DNA from: Mactra quadrangularis
Lineage: Eukaryota > Mollusca > Bivalvia > Venerida > Mactridae
Length of the DNA: 64,000 nucleotides
Assembly: GCA_025267735.1 (NCBI GenBank)
Contig: CM046304.1
Location: 7,626,001 to 7,690,000 of the forward strand
Direction: 5' to 3'
Position numbers and translations under genes: made by a program. Within the stretch, counting starts at the first letter, position 1. Each line of letters starts with the position of its first letter. Shown here one piece after another: positions 18,204 to 29,692 of the stretch. The notes beneath the pieces were generated by a model, which worked only from the letters and a program-made list of their open reading frames with translations, ran no database searches and was not told the origin of the DNA.

Positions 18204-19850
18204 TTTCTTATTTGTTGGAACCAAAAAATTCAGGTCTTTGGATTTCGCAGATCTAAGACCAGATCTGCTTTCAGTGCTTTGTAAAGGCTTTCGCGGAATT
18301 TCAGTCAGATATGCAGGAGCAGTTTCAGTAAAACAGTTGTACATGAAAGTACATATTTTAAAGTTGATTCTTGCTTTGACTGGTAACCAGTGCAGTGAAT
18401 ACAAAACATCTTTTGAACTGTCAGCTTTTTTAGCCTTAATACCAGTTTTGCACACATGCTCTGAATTCGCTGAAATTTGCTGATATCACATTTTGAAATT
18501 CCATACAAGATCAGATTGCAGTAATCGATGTGGGACATGACCAAAGATAGCACTAGTGTTTCCGTTGCATCTTTATCCAGATATTTTCTTATACTTTTGA
18601 TTCGTAAATAATTGTACATGGCAGTTCTACTTTTTGTTTTGATGTGATCTTTAAAGCTTAATTTTTCATCAAGAAAGGCCCCTAAATAGCGAATTGTCTT
18701 CACAGATTTTATAGTTTCACCAGCAATATTAATTGACTAGGTTAAACATTTTTTCAACTGTGCTCTGCATCCAAACATGATAACTCAGTCTTTGAGTTGT
18801 TCATTTTCATTTTTTTTTCATTCATCCATGAATTTATTGTAAGGGCTTAATCTTCAAGATCAGAAATGGCATTTGCTTCTTCATTCTGATTGTTAGGACA
18901 GAATCTTTTATTAGCAGTGTGGTCGTCAGCAAAACCATGCACTGATATATCAGATGGAATGACATCGAATAAGGTTCCTGCATAAGTAAGATATAGCCAC
19001 GGACCCAAACAACTACCTTGTGGAACACTGCAATCTAATGAACGTACAGATGATGAACTAGTATTGACGTTGACTCGACATGCACGTGGGCGAAGATAAG
19101 AGTCAATCCAGCGAAGTGTACTATTCTGTAGTCCATATTGATTATTAAGTACATGTACTTCTAATAAAATGTCATGATCAACAGTGTCAAATGCAGCACT
19201 CAGATCAATAGCTATTAACGCAGTAACTTCTAATTTCTCCATACCACACAGTAGGTCATTAACTAATCTAAGGAGGGCTGACTCACATGAGTAAAAACGT
19301 CTATATGCAGACTGATTTTTTGGAAGAAGATTATTCTTTTCAACATGAGTATTCAATCTATTCAATGCAGCCTTTTCAATTACCTTAGATAAGAAGGACA
19401 GATTGCTAACCGGCCTATAGTTAGCATAATCAAGATCCAGACCAACATTCTTAAGGAGATGCTTAACAATTGCCTCTTTCCACTTGGAAGGGAATACCCT
19501 ATGTTTCAATGAGATATTTATTAATTGAGTAATTAGAGGTAATAATTCTTCTAGATAACATTTCAGCAATTTTGTTGGCAATACGTCTAACTCAGAGGAT
19601 TTGGTATTTAAATCACATATTAGATCTCTGACCTCTCCTATATTAAAATCCTTAAAATGGTCAAGACTAGGTACACCCTTCTGTTGGGGTGAGTAAGTTG
19701 GAAACTGAAGCAAGGATTCTCTAATTTTTGAAATTTTATTTGAGAAATAATCAGCAAAGTTTTCTGCTATGGAGTGATCAGAATCGCCTTTAGGCATTGG
19801 ATTCTCAGATAAATCAGCCAAATCAGTTTATTGATATGTACATTGTATTT
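18204..19850 (-). pseudogene. LINE ORF2 with reverse transcriptase domain, degraded
   Basis: Minus-strand non-LTR reverse transcriptase. The longest frame (18847-19821, ~325 codons) shows NYRPVSNLSFLSKVIEKAAL, LLPKNQSAYRR.YSCESALLR, ALIAIDLSAAFDTVDHDIL, VPQGSCLGP and the catalytic FADD box. Later parts are in other frames: IRYLGAFLDEKLSF..HI (18305-18703) and LHWLPVKARINFK..ICTFMYN (18192-18455). At least two frameshifts therefore exist. No endonuclease domain is seen upstream; the frame hits a stop near 19835 and then the inverted repeat of the next element at 19867. The missing 5' part may be truncation or lie beyond that insertion. Motif order is CR1/L2/Jockey-like; the clade is not settled. 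Inactive. Confidence 0.9.
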
Positions 19851-20391
19851 CAAAGTAAAAGTATTTTAGCGCCGTTAAACGTCGCAACGCCGCTAAACGT
19901 TGCAACTGACGTTAAATGTCGCAACGCTAACGCTAAACGTCGCAAAAATCGACTTACGTTAAACGTAGCGACACTAACGCTAAACGTCGCACTTAGTGGG
20001 AAGTTAAGGTATCGAGCCTTACCCACTCACAAGTAATACATATAACGAGTATGACTTCAGAGCAACCACTTTTAGACTCGTAGCAACCATCAACATATCC
20101 TTAGCAACCACCTTTTGGTCCATAGCAACCACTCATACACTCTATTTCAAGCGCCATAATGTAAACAATCAACTATACCGTCCATAGCAACCAATTTGAG
20201 TTCCATAGCAACCGTTATTGTACCTTCACCATCCATTTAAATGTCAAATACAATAACTCTCGTGGCCAAAACCTTTACAAATGTATCTCATCGAATTTTT
20301 TAATTATCTTCAGATCTACTTTCAAACTTGGCCAATTTGGATTAGTTTTTTTATAGACAAGCACTATAGAAGCCTTATTCATGCATGAACA

Positions 20392-20972
20392 GTGTTGCGA
20401 CGTTTAGCGTTGAGTGCAGCGCCGCTAAACGCCGCAACGCCGCTAAACATCGCAATCAACTCCAAACGTTGATCCGAGGACAAAAATTTGGCATATTTGT
20501 ACAGATCTGTGTGTGTTTATTCTACTTAATCCAGATTCAAATCACAAGTTCATCAAAATACATTAACACACATTTCGACATTACGTATTGTACTTGATAG
20601 GAAAAGCTTTATTGAGAAATTCCACTTAAATGACATCTGTAAACTATGAGCAACGTTTAATTGATATCTAGACTGGAGTTCAGCTGTAAACTCAACTGTA
20701 TAAATGTGGAACAAGAACCTTGTGAGCTCTTACATCAGGCATCGCTTTCGCGAAAAAAACTCAAATTTTTACTCAAGTTCATTTTTATCATTAGTTAACT
20801 TAATATTTAATCAATTTAGCAACAAATATAGACTCATTTGAAACTCCAAAAAAAATGTTTGAAAGCCATATTATACAAAATATAAATTGATGAATATGTT
20901 TGGATAAGGTTTAACGGTTAACTTCAATGCGACGTTTAGCGGCGCTGCACCCAACGCTAAACGTCGCAACAC
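20392..20972. mobile_element. 581-bp inner element of the same CGCTAAACGTCGC family
   Basis: Arms 20392-20436 and 20928-20972 are inverted copies (about 42 of 45 bases), beginning GTGTTGCGACGTTTAGCG and containing GCAGCGCCGCTAAACG. They use the same sequence family as the outer ends, so a related short element lies within the larger one. No ORF. Confidence 0.7.
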
Positions 20973-21240
20973 CGCTAATGCAAAAATAGAGCGTTAATAG
21001 TGCCTGTCTAGTAATGTCTACCTAGATCAAACACAAATTGACCATGGCCCGGTTTCACGAACGCTCTCATAACTTAAATAAATTTAAGATTGTCTTAAAT
21101 ATTTGGTCGTAACTATGAGTATCTTATAATGTATTTTAAGTGGATTTCACGAAGCCTTTCTTACATAAGTATAAATTTATGGTTGATATAAGCGACCCAA
21201 ACTTAAACCAATAAAATTACCTTAGAGTACTAAATGTCCA

Positions 21241-23423
21241 CACTCATTTTCAATAAGCGGGTGCAAGAGGTGTCGCCGGTCTATTCTCTTTGTCCCTTAC
21301 GATATAAATTTTGGTAAATCAACCTAAAATATGCTATAGCAGTAGACCTTCAACTGCATGGTTTATAAAAAGTATTATCTCATCAAATTTGCAAAAATTT
21401 CAATGAATAAAGTTGATTTTTGACATGTTCGTTACTGTCGCCGATCAATACGCTGTTTCTTTAAACAGAGGTAGAAATTAAACGAAGCAATTTAGTTCAA
21501 ATTTGTTGATGTTATTTTGTAACTGAAAGCTTATAGTCATAAGCCAAATGTATTTTCCAACAACTTTCGATTGTTAATTGACTTTCAACCTCATTAAAAG
21601 TCTGGTTTTTAGAAATCAAATTTTCAGGAAATGTTCGTTATTAAGTTTTTACATGGCAGCATTTCAAAGAATAACACATCAAATTGTATTGGTTTGGTTA
21701 TTTTCGTAGACGATAGTTTTATAATATTACATAATGCTTCAATTTTTGTTAAGAATTTAAGTATTTTAGACAATATACAAGTTTGAAGTTATTACTCACC
21801 CTAAATTGACTTTGAATTGACATGTTCGTTACCTTAAGTTTTTAAAATACCATACTATTAGAAAGGCATCAACTTACCTTGAAATGAGTAATGCTGCATA
21901 TTATCTCAAAAGAACATGTTAACTTTATATTCTTTTGAAATTACGGAGAGATAATCAAGTATAAGCTCCTAATTTGAAGTGTTCGTTACTGACATGTGCG
22001 TGACTGAAATTTACACACTGGGTGTTTTTGGCGGTTTACGTTCAGATTTTAAATCCCTTTGTACATGAATTCATTTAACTTGACGATATTTATCCCGATA
22101 AAGCTTACAGAGTAGGTCAACTGCCGCTTTATAGAAATTAAAAGGAGATCTCGCAATACAGCAGTAAGGTTATTTTCTTTATGCCACAAATTTGCTTAAA
22201 TTGTTTTTTTTCATATTTTGTTTTGCTTAATCAATTGACATTGGAGTGAACTTTGAATATATAGTATGTTTTATTGGATGCATAGTATAGGTTCAAAATA
22301 TAAGCCATGACAAAAGTATGACATGTTCGTTACGACAATGTAACGAACGTGTCAGCAGCATTAACGATTCACTGTACCAGTCTAACATAAAAATAAGTTG
22401 TTTCTTCAATTTAAGTATATAATTCGCTCCTTATTTTCACTTTTTACCAATATCTAAAGTTAGCTTAAGCATGGTTTCTTTTGAAATCGTATCTATTAAA
22501 CGACACCTTCATTTCGTTTTATATTCTTGTAAGCCCAACCAATTAAATTGTCTCATCCTGTCTTTAGTCAGTCTCAGAAAAATGTATCGGAGTGTATAAC
22601 TAGAAGGGAAATAATTACGTGTCTTAGCAGAGTACAAATCCTATTCATTGCAGTATTCTATTTGCAGTGATACACCAATGAATGATTAGTAACGAACATG
22701 TCAAGATTAGTAACGGACATTTCATGTTGTTTTTTTCTTTTCTTGTGAAATCAAGGGCAGGAATTAAGAAATATAAATCGTCGATGGCTTAAACGGAACA
22801 AAAGCTATGCGAACCTATATATAGAAGGATTGAGAAAACAAATTACATACTTTTGGTAACGAACATTTCGTCGAAATTTTGGTAGCATTTTTGAAAAAAA
22901 TCATGGGAAAATCCCATGTAAGAGTATTTCTTCAATTACACACTATCCTTTTAAGGTTCCAGTGTAACATTTGAATGGAATTATGAACATGGAAATCCAG
23001 ACATAAAATTATAATTTATTATACTCATACCGATTACAATTTTCTTTGAACCAGATTGTACTGAGTTTGATCTAGCATATGGCAATTGAATATTATTAGT
23101 CAGTACGAATATCTTTCTTAATTATCTGAAGATTGGCACTTTGTTTATATAAGGGAAAATTCTTAAATGTGTAATATACCAACTATTTATGGTAAGAGAC
23201 CATTGAAAGTTAGCGTAACGAACATTTCATGGCAAAATTTGTACCCCTGACAGTCGTACTTCAAATAAGCATATGACAACAATTACTGATGTCATGATCA
23301 AAATATTTCAGAAAGTTGTAGTTTACATGTTATATTCTTCGATTAAAATGCTAAATAAAGAATTCTAGAACACTGATTTCCCTGTCTTTCATACCTCCAA
23401 AATGCACCCGCTTATTGAAAATG
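21241..23423. mobile_element. 2.18-kb element with 8-bp target duplication and symmetric 14-bp motif array
   Basis: Flush direct repeats AATGTCCA at 21233-21240 and 23424-23431 enclose ends CACTCATTTTCAATAAGCGG and the complement of CATTTTCAATAAGCGGGTGCA, giving ~21-bp inverted repeats. An 8-bp duplication is typical of hAT, P or Merlin elements. There is no intact transposase frame. Eleven copies of GACATGTTCGTTAC are spread through it: six forward in the left half, five reverse in the right half. The element is probably non-autonomous; what binds the motif is unknown. Confidence 0.75.
22320..22353. repeat. Central dyad of the 14-bp motif array
   Basis: Forward motif GACATGTTCGTTAC (22320-22333), six bases, then reverse motif GTAACGAACGTGTC (22340-22353). 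This is the point where motif orientation flips and is within about 5 bp of the midpoint of the 21241-23423 element. Confidence 0.9.
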
Positions 23424-23447
23424 AATGTCCAACGTGTTTTATTGATG

Positions 23448-23522
23448 GACTCTATAGCGTAAACGGTTAGACTGTTGTGCTTGAAACATTGTTTTTGTCT
23501 GGCATAGGTTCGAGCCGTGAAT
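23448..23522 (+). pseudogene. tRNA-like / SINE head
   Basis: A-box-like TAGCGTAAACGG (23455-23466) and a near-consensus B box GGTTCGAGCC (23507-23516), 52 bp apart, suggest a tRNA-derived SINE or tRNA pseudogene. The cloverleaf is incomplete. It starts just outside the 8-bp duplication of the preceding element. Confidence 0.5.
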
Positions 23523-25111
23523 GTTAATTTTTTGTCAATCATTTGCGTTTTCCTATTATGCACAATTACATTACATTCACTTCATTGCTGTACTTGTAGA
23601 GTTTAGTATTTTTTCGAAATTACTATATTGTGCATCAGCGAAGATTGAATAATAAGTGATAAGTAGGTAATTAGTGGAGGATATCAGGGTATAGTTTAAA
23701 GATTCATACGAAATCTCATATCCTTTGAGCTATTATCAAAGTTTGGCGACGAGCTTTATTTAATTTGAATAACAAAACTCCAAAATTGCATTGCAAACTA
23801 TGATTCCCGTCTTGGCTTACTTAAAAATAAGGTGGTATATCAAGTTTATTACTAGTATGTGATAAAAACCCTTTGCTAAATATTTGGTTTACAAATTTTT
23901 GAATTTGTGTAGATGTTCCAGGCAGTTACACAAAAGCATTACTTGAATTGTAGTGCACGGATCAGTCAGTTATTGTCCGTTTGGTAGAGTGACAACAATT
24001 CCTACATTAAACAGTTCGAAAATCGCTTAAAATGGCTTTCGACGAATGACGTCCGCCTTGCAATATGCTTGACATTCTCTCACTGTCTTACAATAGGTTT
24101 GGCATTCAATGCTTGCCTAGACAGTGTGTTTAAATGCATTGCATACCTTGCAAGAGTATGGTGGTTAGAAACGTTTACATTGTCTATGTTAAAAATGGTT
24201 CGATTTTCATTACATGCATCTGAAAATGTTGAACTGTTTATATTTCAAATTTTTGTTAAAATCTACAAGCTATGAATCTTAAAAAAGACATAATGAATGA
24301 ATTTAGCATGTTTTATATGTGATGCCTCTTAAACAAAAATATAGGTGTAAATGTTTGTGCGAAAAAGGCAACGAAGTCCCAATTACTGTTGTTTACATGT
24401 ATTTGGATTTAGGGATAATAAAGGAATTGAATAAAGGTATGATTGCAATGTGTTATAATACGATAATAATAATAATGATAAAACATCTTCGAATAACGGT
24501 GCGACTTGGTGACGAATGTGTATTAAAATTAGAATTAATGGAATTGGTAAAACTAACTAATTCATCAATTTTCTGTTAGAATGATTGTCACTCTAAAATC
24601 TTAACAGAATGACGATCGATCTAGATATTACAGCATTTATTCGTTTTTATCTGCTAGTTTTATGATTATTTATGTAATAATAAAGAAACTCAACTCCGCT
24701 AACACTAAGTCTTGAAGAAGTGCAGAAACTGTCATACTCCATCTTATACGTGAGGGGACGAATAAGTTCAACGATGAAATGAATCGTAGCAGATAAAAAT
24801 CTGTAACTCTGATATATTCTATCTTCCGACGTACTTCCTAAACTACACTTAGTGTCACTTCGTCGGAATTCCCGTCGTCTAGGGACTAAATAGCCATTCA
24901 AACATAAATTTAGACAAACGTGAACCATTTGTTTATATTTAAGTAAGGTTTACATTCAGTTTAATCTACCCGTTCACTCGATTAAATTTTCACTCATAAC
25001 TTAGACTATTTAAGAACGGATTAAATTGTAAAATGTTTGTGAAACGCACTTTAACTTAAAAATGCTAAAAATAGAAAATTTAAGGTTAATCTAGAAATTT
25101 AAGATAGGAAT
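23523..25111. other. Interior of the nested elements, no gene recognised
   Basis: AT-rich; several short open frames without family features. Nothing further supported. Confidence 0.4.
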
Positions 25112-26010
25112 GCGTTCGTGAAACCGGGCAATTAATCTGATGATTAAAAAAAACACTGCGATAAAATTAATGGCAACGGGAGTTATTTTATTTGACATTT
25201 AAATGGATGGTATAGGTACATTAACGGTTGCTATGGAACTGAAATTGGTTGCTATGGACGGTATAGTTGATTCTTTGGACCTTATGGCGATTGACACAGG
25301 TTGTAAGAGTGGTTGTTATGGACCAAAAGGTGGTTGCTATGGGTATGTTGATTGTTGTTACGAGTCTTAGAGAGCTTGCTTTGAAGTCATTTTTGTCCTA
25401 TGTAATAATTATGTGTGGATTAAAATATTTTAATTAAACGCGATATTGGAAAAACTGAGAACGTTCACTTTCCTTTTTTATTTCAATAAATTGACACAAA
25501 AAATGCGTAGATTTCAAAAATCGCGATAAGAATTTGACCACCGTTCTGCTTTAATTTTATAATAACCATTATAGCTCGGCAATTGGTGAAACCTTTTAGA
25601 CGTGAAAACCCTAAATTCAGTGATGAAATGTACAATCTTTACGAATGACGTGGTATTTGGATAATCGGAACAAAATGATTGTATGCAACAACATTTCAGA
25701 AACATTTTGGTATAATAATCATTGACCTCGGACATTCAATATCTCAAATATGTGGGTTTAATGTACTTGCATGCCTATTTTTAGCGCGAACCATTGTGAC
25801 GTCCATGACGTCGTGAAAAAAAACGACAACGTCGCTAAGGTTACCAGAAAAACAAACAAGAATTATGAAGGTATCTGCCTGCCAACTTTAATCATAATCG
25901 GTGAAAAATTATTTTTTTTCGTTTTTCTCTCCGAGTAAGGTACCGACCCACCTTAACGCCAGTTGCGACGTTTAGCGACGTTGCGACGTTTAACGGCGCT
26001 ACAAGTATAT

Positions 26011-27870
26011 CAAAACTGAAAGTATAATTTGATTGTTATTAATTCTTAGAACAATACTTTCGAGTGCAGTATGTTTAAGATAAAATCTTGTGATAGAAAT
26101 ATTTTTCTCCAAATTACATAATAAAAGCCACTATATGAAGATAGTTTTCACGTTTGCTATAAATGAATATATCTTATTCATATTTCATGACATTGACATG
26201 GTGCATGCATAGTGAGCAAAATGATGGTACAATATAAAGATAAATAATGATTTATGCATAAAATATTACATAAGTTATATATATATATATATAACAGCCT
26301 ATAAAATTGCATGTGCAGTAAGATGAGAAAGGTTAAAACCGGTATTTATTGTTGATAGGCAAATTTTAAGACAGAAATATAAGAAGTATCATTGCACTTG
26401 ATTGAATTATTAAAGACCATGTCGAATACATTGAAATATAGGGATGGCACAAAAAAGGAATTTAATCTTTATTTCCATTGTGGTCCCTATTATTAATTAA
26501 GTCGATGAATACACCAGACTTCACCAGCATGAATATTACATTATATATATTTCACATATAAATATGATACTATTACAGTAGGTACACAAAAAAGACAAAT
26601 ACATTTGTAAATGATGGTTGGATAAACAGTGTTAACTAACTTTATGTCAGTTACAAGAGAGCAACATTCATTATCATTATAATTGTGACAATAAATTATA
26701 GAAATAAAGTGACCTGTGACAATTTAGCAATTTTCTTGTAGAGAGTTTGAACCTTAAATATCATACAAAAAGCAAAAAAATTGAAGATATCCATTAAACA
26801 TAGAAAAATTATATAAATGTAGGTAGATATATGACAAAAAAGAAACAGACACTTGTATGAGGTTTTTAAAACATGTATTGACAATAAATTTAAAGTGCAT
26901 TGGATTTAAAATTTAAATGATTTGTATATTTATTATTATTTTGGTATTGTTAGTATGTATTATTTTTGTTTTAAGCGCCAAAACACTTAGCCAGGGTATT
27001 TCAATTAAAAATCAAAGCACTGGAGTGCTGGAGGAACGATGTCCTGAACTTATTTTTTTATTAAAGAATATATTATTATGTATATTATCTATAAAATAAT
27101 GTATTAAGTATCAATTAACATAATTTAACAAAAGGATAGCACTACACTTCTCAAGTGGTTTGCTCATGGCAAGGTTTATCTTACTTTATCAAACAAAATA
27201 AACCAGTCAAAGAATTAATTTTCATCAACACATTTTAGGGTCATGTACAGCAGCGATCTCACCAAACCAAAGATTATTCTGGACTATTTTCTTTAACCAA
27301 AAGGAGCTGACAACTTCTCTTTTTTGGTTATCAATGGGTATTTTTAACGAGATCGTTAATATTTTCGTTAAAATTTTAAATGTTTAGTGTGGAATGACAA
27401 GCTGAATTTTTTCACAAAAACATCGACTTTCTTACAATTCATTAAAGGTTTTCCCCCAAGTACTAAGCTCTTTTGCATCAAGCTACATTCCCATTTTTGT
27501 TCACGAATTTTAAGACAAATTAACGTTTTGCACTTGCAATTTATTCACAATTAAAGTTACTCTAAGAATCGTCTATTTCCAATAAATATTTGTTTAAAAT
27601 TCCGTACAAAATTATACATATTCATTCCAAATTATAATCAAACTCTATAACTTAAAATCGCTCAAGTAAACTTTTAATGTGACACTTTGAAGACGACAAC
27701 GTCATATCGCCTTATATTAAACATCCGGTAAGTGTATTAGTCATATACAAAATGGCGGGTGTAATAACAATTGGTTAAGTCACGTCGGTAAATATTTGTT
27801 TATTTCGAGTAATAATGAATTTAAACAAGTTTTTCGACGTTTAAAAGTTGAAACATACGCATGTTATTTG
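26011..27870. other. AT-rich stretch, nothing recognised
   Basis: A short (TA)n at about 26277-26293 is the only defined feature. Confidence 0.4.
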
Positions 27871-27875
27871 ACTTC

Positions 27876-27968
27876 CGTAACTCTAGCCAACCCTGTCAGG
27901 GTTGTCTACAGTTACGGAACTTCCGTAACTCTAAAACCTTGGTCTAGAGTTACGGTACCGTAACTCAA
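27876..27968. repeat. Overlapping palindromes built on AGTTACGG
   Basis: AGTTACGGAA-C-TTCCGTAACT is a perfect 21-bp palindrome near 27911-27931. AGTTACGG-TACC-GTAACT follows near 27947, and a half copy TTCCGTAACTCT precedes at 27876. A compact self-complementary cluster of unknown origin. Confidence 0.7.
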
Positions 27969-28101
27969 GCCACTGCTTAATATAATACGATCATTTAATA
28001 TTGTTTATTACTATCGAATGATGTAATTGTGTTACGCATATAACAGGCATAGTCAAAAACATCGTAGGCCCTTTTTACTCCAACAAGTAATCATTGCAGT
28101 T

Positions 28102-28141
28102 GTCACGGGTTGAGTTGTCTACTGGTTGAGTTGTCCCGTCT
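28102..28141. repeat. Dispersed repeat D, partial copy 3
   Basis: GGGTTGAGTTGTC and GGTTGAGTTGTCCCGT in tandem, matching the right half of the repeats at 11850 and 13860. Confidence 0.6.
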
Positions 28142-28270
28142 CCATTGCAAAATTTATATGTCCTGAGAGTAACTTCCCTTTTCCTGAAGAGTTTCAAGAA
28201 CGACAACACAAGCCAGCGTTGTATTACATTTAAATGAGATGTTTATGAGTTTCACGCTTGAAGTACGCCT

Positions 28271-28351
28271 CTTTGTCTATGTTGAAAATTGTTGAAGCGT
28301 GAAAAGAGTAATCTTATACTTTCTTGTTACCATTGGAACGATGCTAAATTA
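28271..28351 (+). repeat. Repeat H copy 1, ending in a perfect hairpin
   Basis: About 60 bp (TTGTCTATGTTGAAAATTG onward) followed by a hairpin with 14-bp arms TGGAACGATGCTAA / TTAGCATCGTTCCA. Matches 63317-63401. Similarity ends just after the hairpin in both copies, as expected for the 3' terminus of a Helitron/Helentron-like element. Confidence 0.75.
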
Positions 28352-29522
28352 GCATCGTTCCAAAAATAGCCGTAAGGGCACCGTACGGGCGTCGTGCGAT
28401 CAGGCTTCGCAATGACCCGTACGAACTCATGCGTACCCGTACGTAATGTTACGTTTTTACGAGGGTCCGTGAGATGAGCACAGGATACACGTATCAGTTT
28501 TAAAATCAAATCGTAAACAAAATCGTGGCCGAGTATGAATTAAAATTGCATATCTTCCAGCAACGGCTCTGTACGAGTGTGTTGTTTTGTGCCATGTGCG
28601 TATCGTCACCTTAATACACAAGGCTTCCCACGGCCTACGACTGTCTGCACATACTGGCCCGCAGCAAGCCACGATTTTATCGGACTGAGGCATAAGATGC
28701 TATTTGCACCTATATTTCAAAAAATAAGTGCCTAGCAAGTTTTAAGCTATGATGGCATATTTCTGCCACCAAATTCTAGTTAACGTTTCTAGATAACCAC
28801 TTACCAGTCAGCAATATTTGTGATAAGTACAAAGATCACTAACAGATAATAGGGCTGCGGTGAGTATCCGAGTACTCGGATATTCGCGATCTCGACCAGA
28901 AAATCGAGTACGAATATTCGTCAAGTCCGAAATCGTCGGAACGCAAACTAGTTTTGAACAAAAAATGGAAGAACATTTTCAGCTTCATTACCACTGAAAA
29001 GGAGTCGCACTACTTATGAAAACTTTGATTTATGTAGGGACCAAATTATCTTGTGTCAAAATTACGATTAATACATAAGACCCCAGTCACACTGAGGCTC
29101 ACGATCACTTGCGACCACCGGCGACGCGTAAAACCGACGATCATCGGCGATTGTCTGCGACCAAACCCTCTTTGCGCAGAAAAATTTACTACCGCGATTA
29201 TCGTACGACCAGTCATTGACAATCGTACGACAGGTCATCAGAAAACGTACGATTGTCTCAAGATTGTCTGGGATTACTTACGACTACCCGTGACCTGTCA
29301 CCTACAACTTGTTGTACGACCATCACACGATTGCTAAAGACTACTCAAGACTATCAGTGACTAGTGACAATTTGTAAAGACTGTCTTAAGATTGTTGCAC
29401 GACAGTTTTGCGATTAACAAAAATCCGAAAAAGACTGATGGATTGGAGGTATAAATAAGGACTTTACAGTGAAACATTCTCATTTATCACAGTAACGAGA
29501 GAGAGTAAACAACACAGAATAA

Positions 29523-29690
29523 CTATGGCCGACGCACCAAGGAGACTGCAGATGATACAACTGCGAATGCATTTGCAACAACAAGAAGATGCTGGGTTAC
29601 AACTAGCTCTTCAGTTTCACCCTCAGAGTCAGAGTCGTGTTTGGTCCTTTTCTGGGCTTTTCCTTTACACTTTGACTTTTTGGGTGGCAT
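29523..29690 (-). pseudogene. Possible N-terminal stub of the second (Myb-like) element gene
   Basis: Minus-strand ATG at 29690 opens MPPKKSKCKGKAQKRTKHDS, followed by an acidic SEGETEE run. A basic, nuclear-localisation-like start of this kind is common in accessory DNA-binding proteins of Harbinger elements. A TATATATA box lies ~60 bp upstream (about 29752). It overlaps the opposing frame fully, so at most the first ~30 residues are original. Family assignment is a guess. Confidence 0.28.
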
Positions 29691-29692
29691 GA
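29525..29692 (+). pseudogene. Possible N-terminal stub of a transposase gene
   Basis: ATG at 29525 opens MADAPRRLQMIQLRMHLQQQ, a Gln/Leu-rich helix, and stops after ~55 codons. GGTATAAATAAGG lies ~75 bp upstream (about 29448). The first ~28 residues look like a genuine N-terminus, while the rest is antisense to the opposing frame. Inference: a deletion joined the 5' end of this gene to the 5' end of its neighbour. Confidence 0.3.

Larger units (their letters stand above)
21047..25129. mobile_element. Nested 4.1-kb element with GCCCGGTTTCACGAACGC ends
   Basis: 18-bp perfect inverted ends at 21047-21064 and 25112-25129. The next ~150 bp on each side are AT-rich with CTTAAAT/ATTTAAG dyads and a second GTTTCACGAAG-like motif, but are otherwise diverged. 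No flush target duplication was found. The interior holds the element at 21241-23423 and a tRNA-like sequence. Superfamily not assigned. Confidence 0.55.
19867..26001. mobile_element. Outer 6.1-kb inverted-repeat element with nested insertions
   Basis: The left end (19867 onward) and the inverse of the right end (to 26001) share 46 of 49 bases, starting TAGCGCCGTTAAACGTCGCA. Flanks AAAGTATTT (19858-19866) and CAAGTATAT (26002-26010) agree at 7 of 9 positions, a possible decayed 9-bp duplication as in Mutator-like elements. A second inverted pair lies inside: AGCAACCAC/GGTTGCTATGG blocks at 20060-20275 and 25173-25390. Many degenerate copies of CGCTAAACGTCGCAA lie in the left arm (19875-20000). 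No transposase is seen. It is a host for at least three further inverted-repeat elements. Confidence 0.65.

Noticed and set aside
24319..24579. 86-codon frame
   Set aside because: Low-complexity, AT-driven composition, no homology recognised, inside nested elements.
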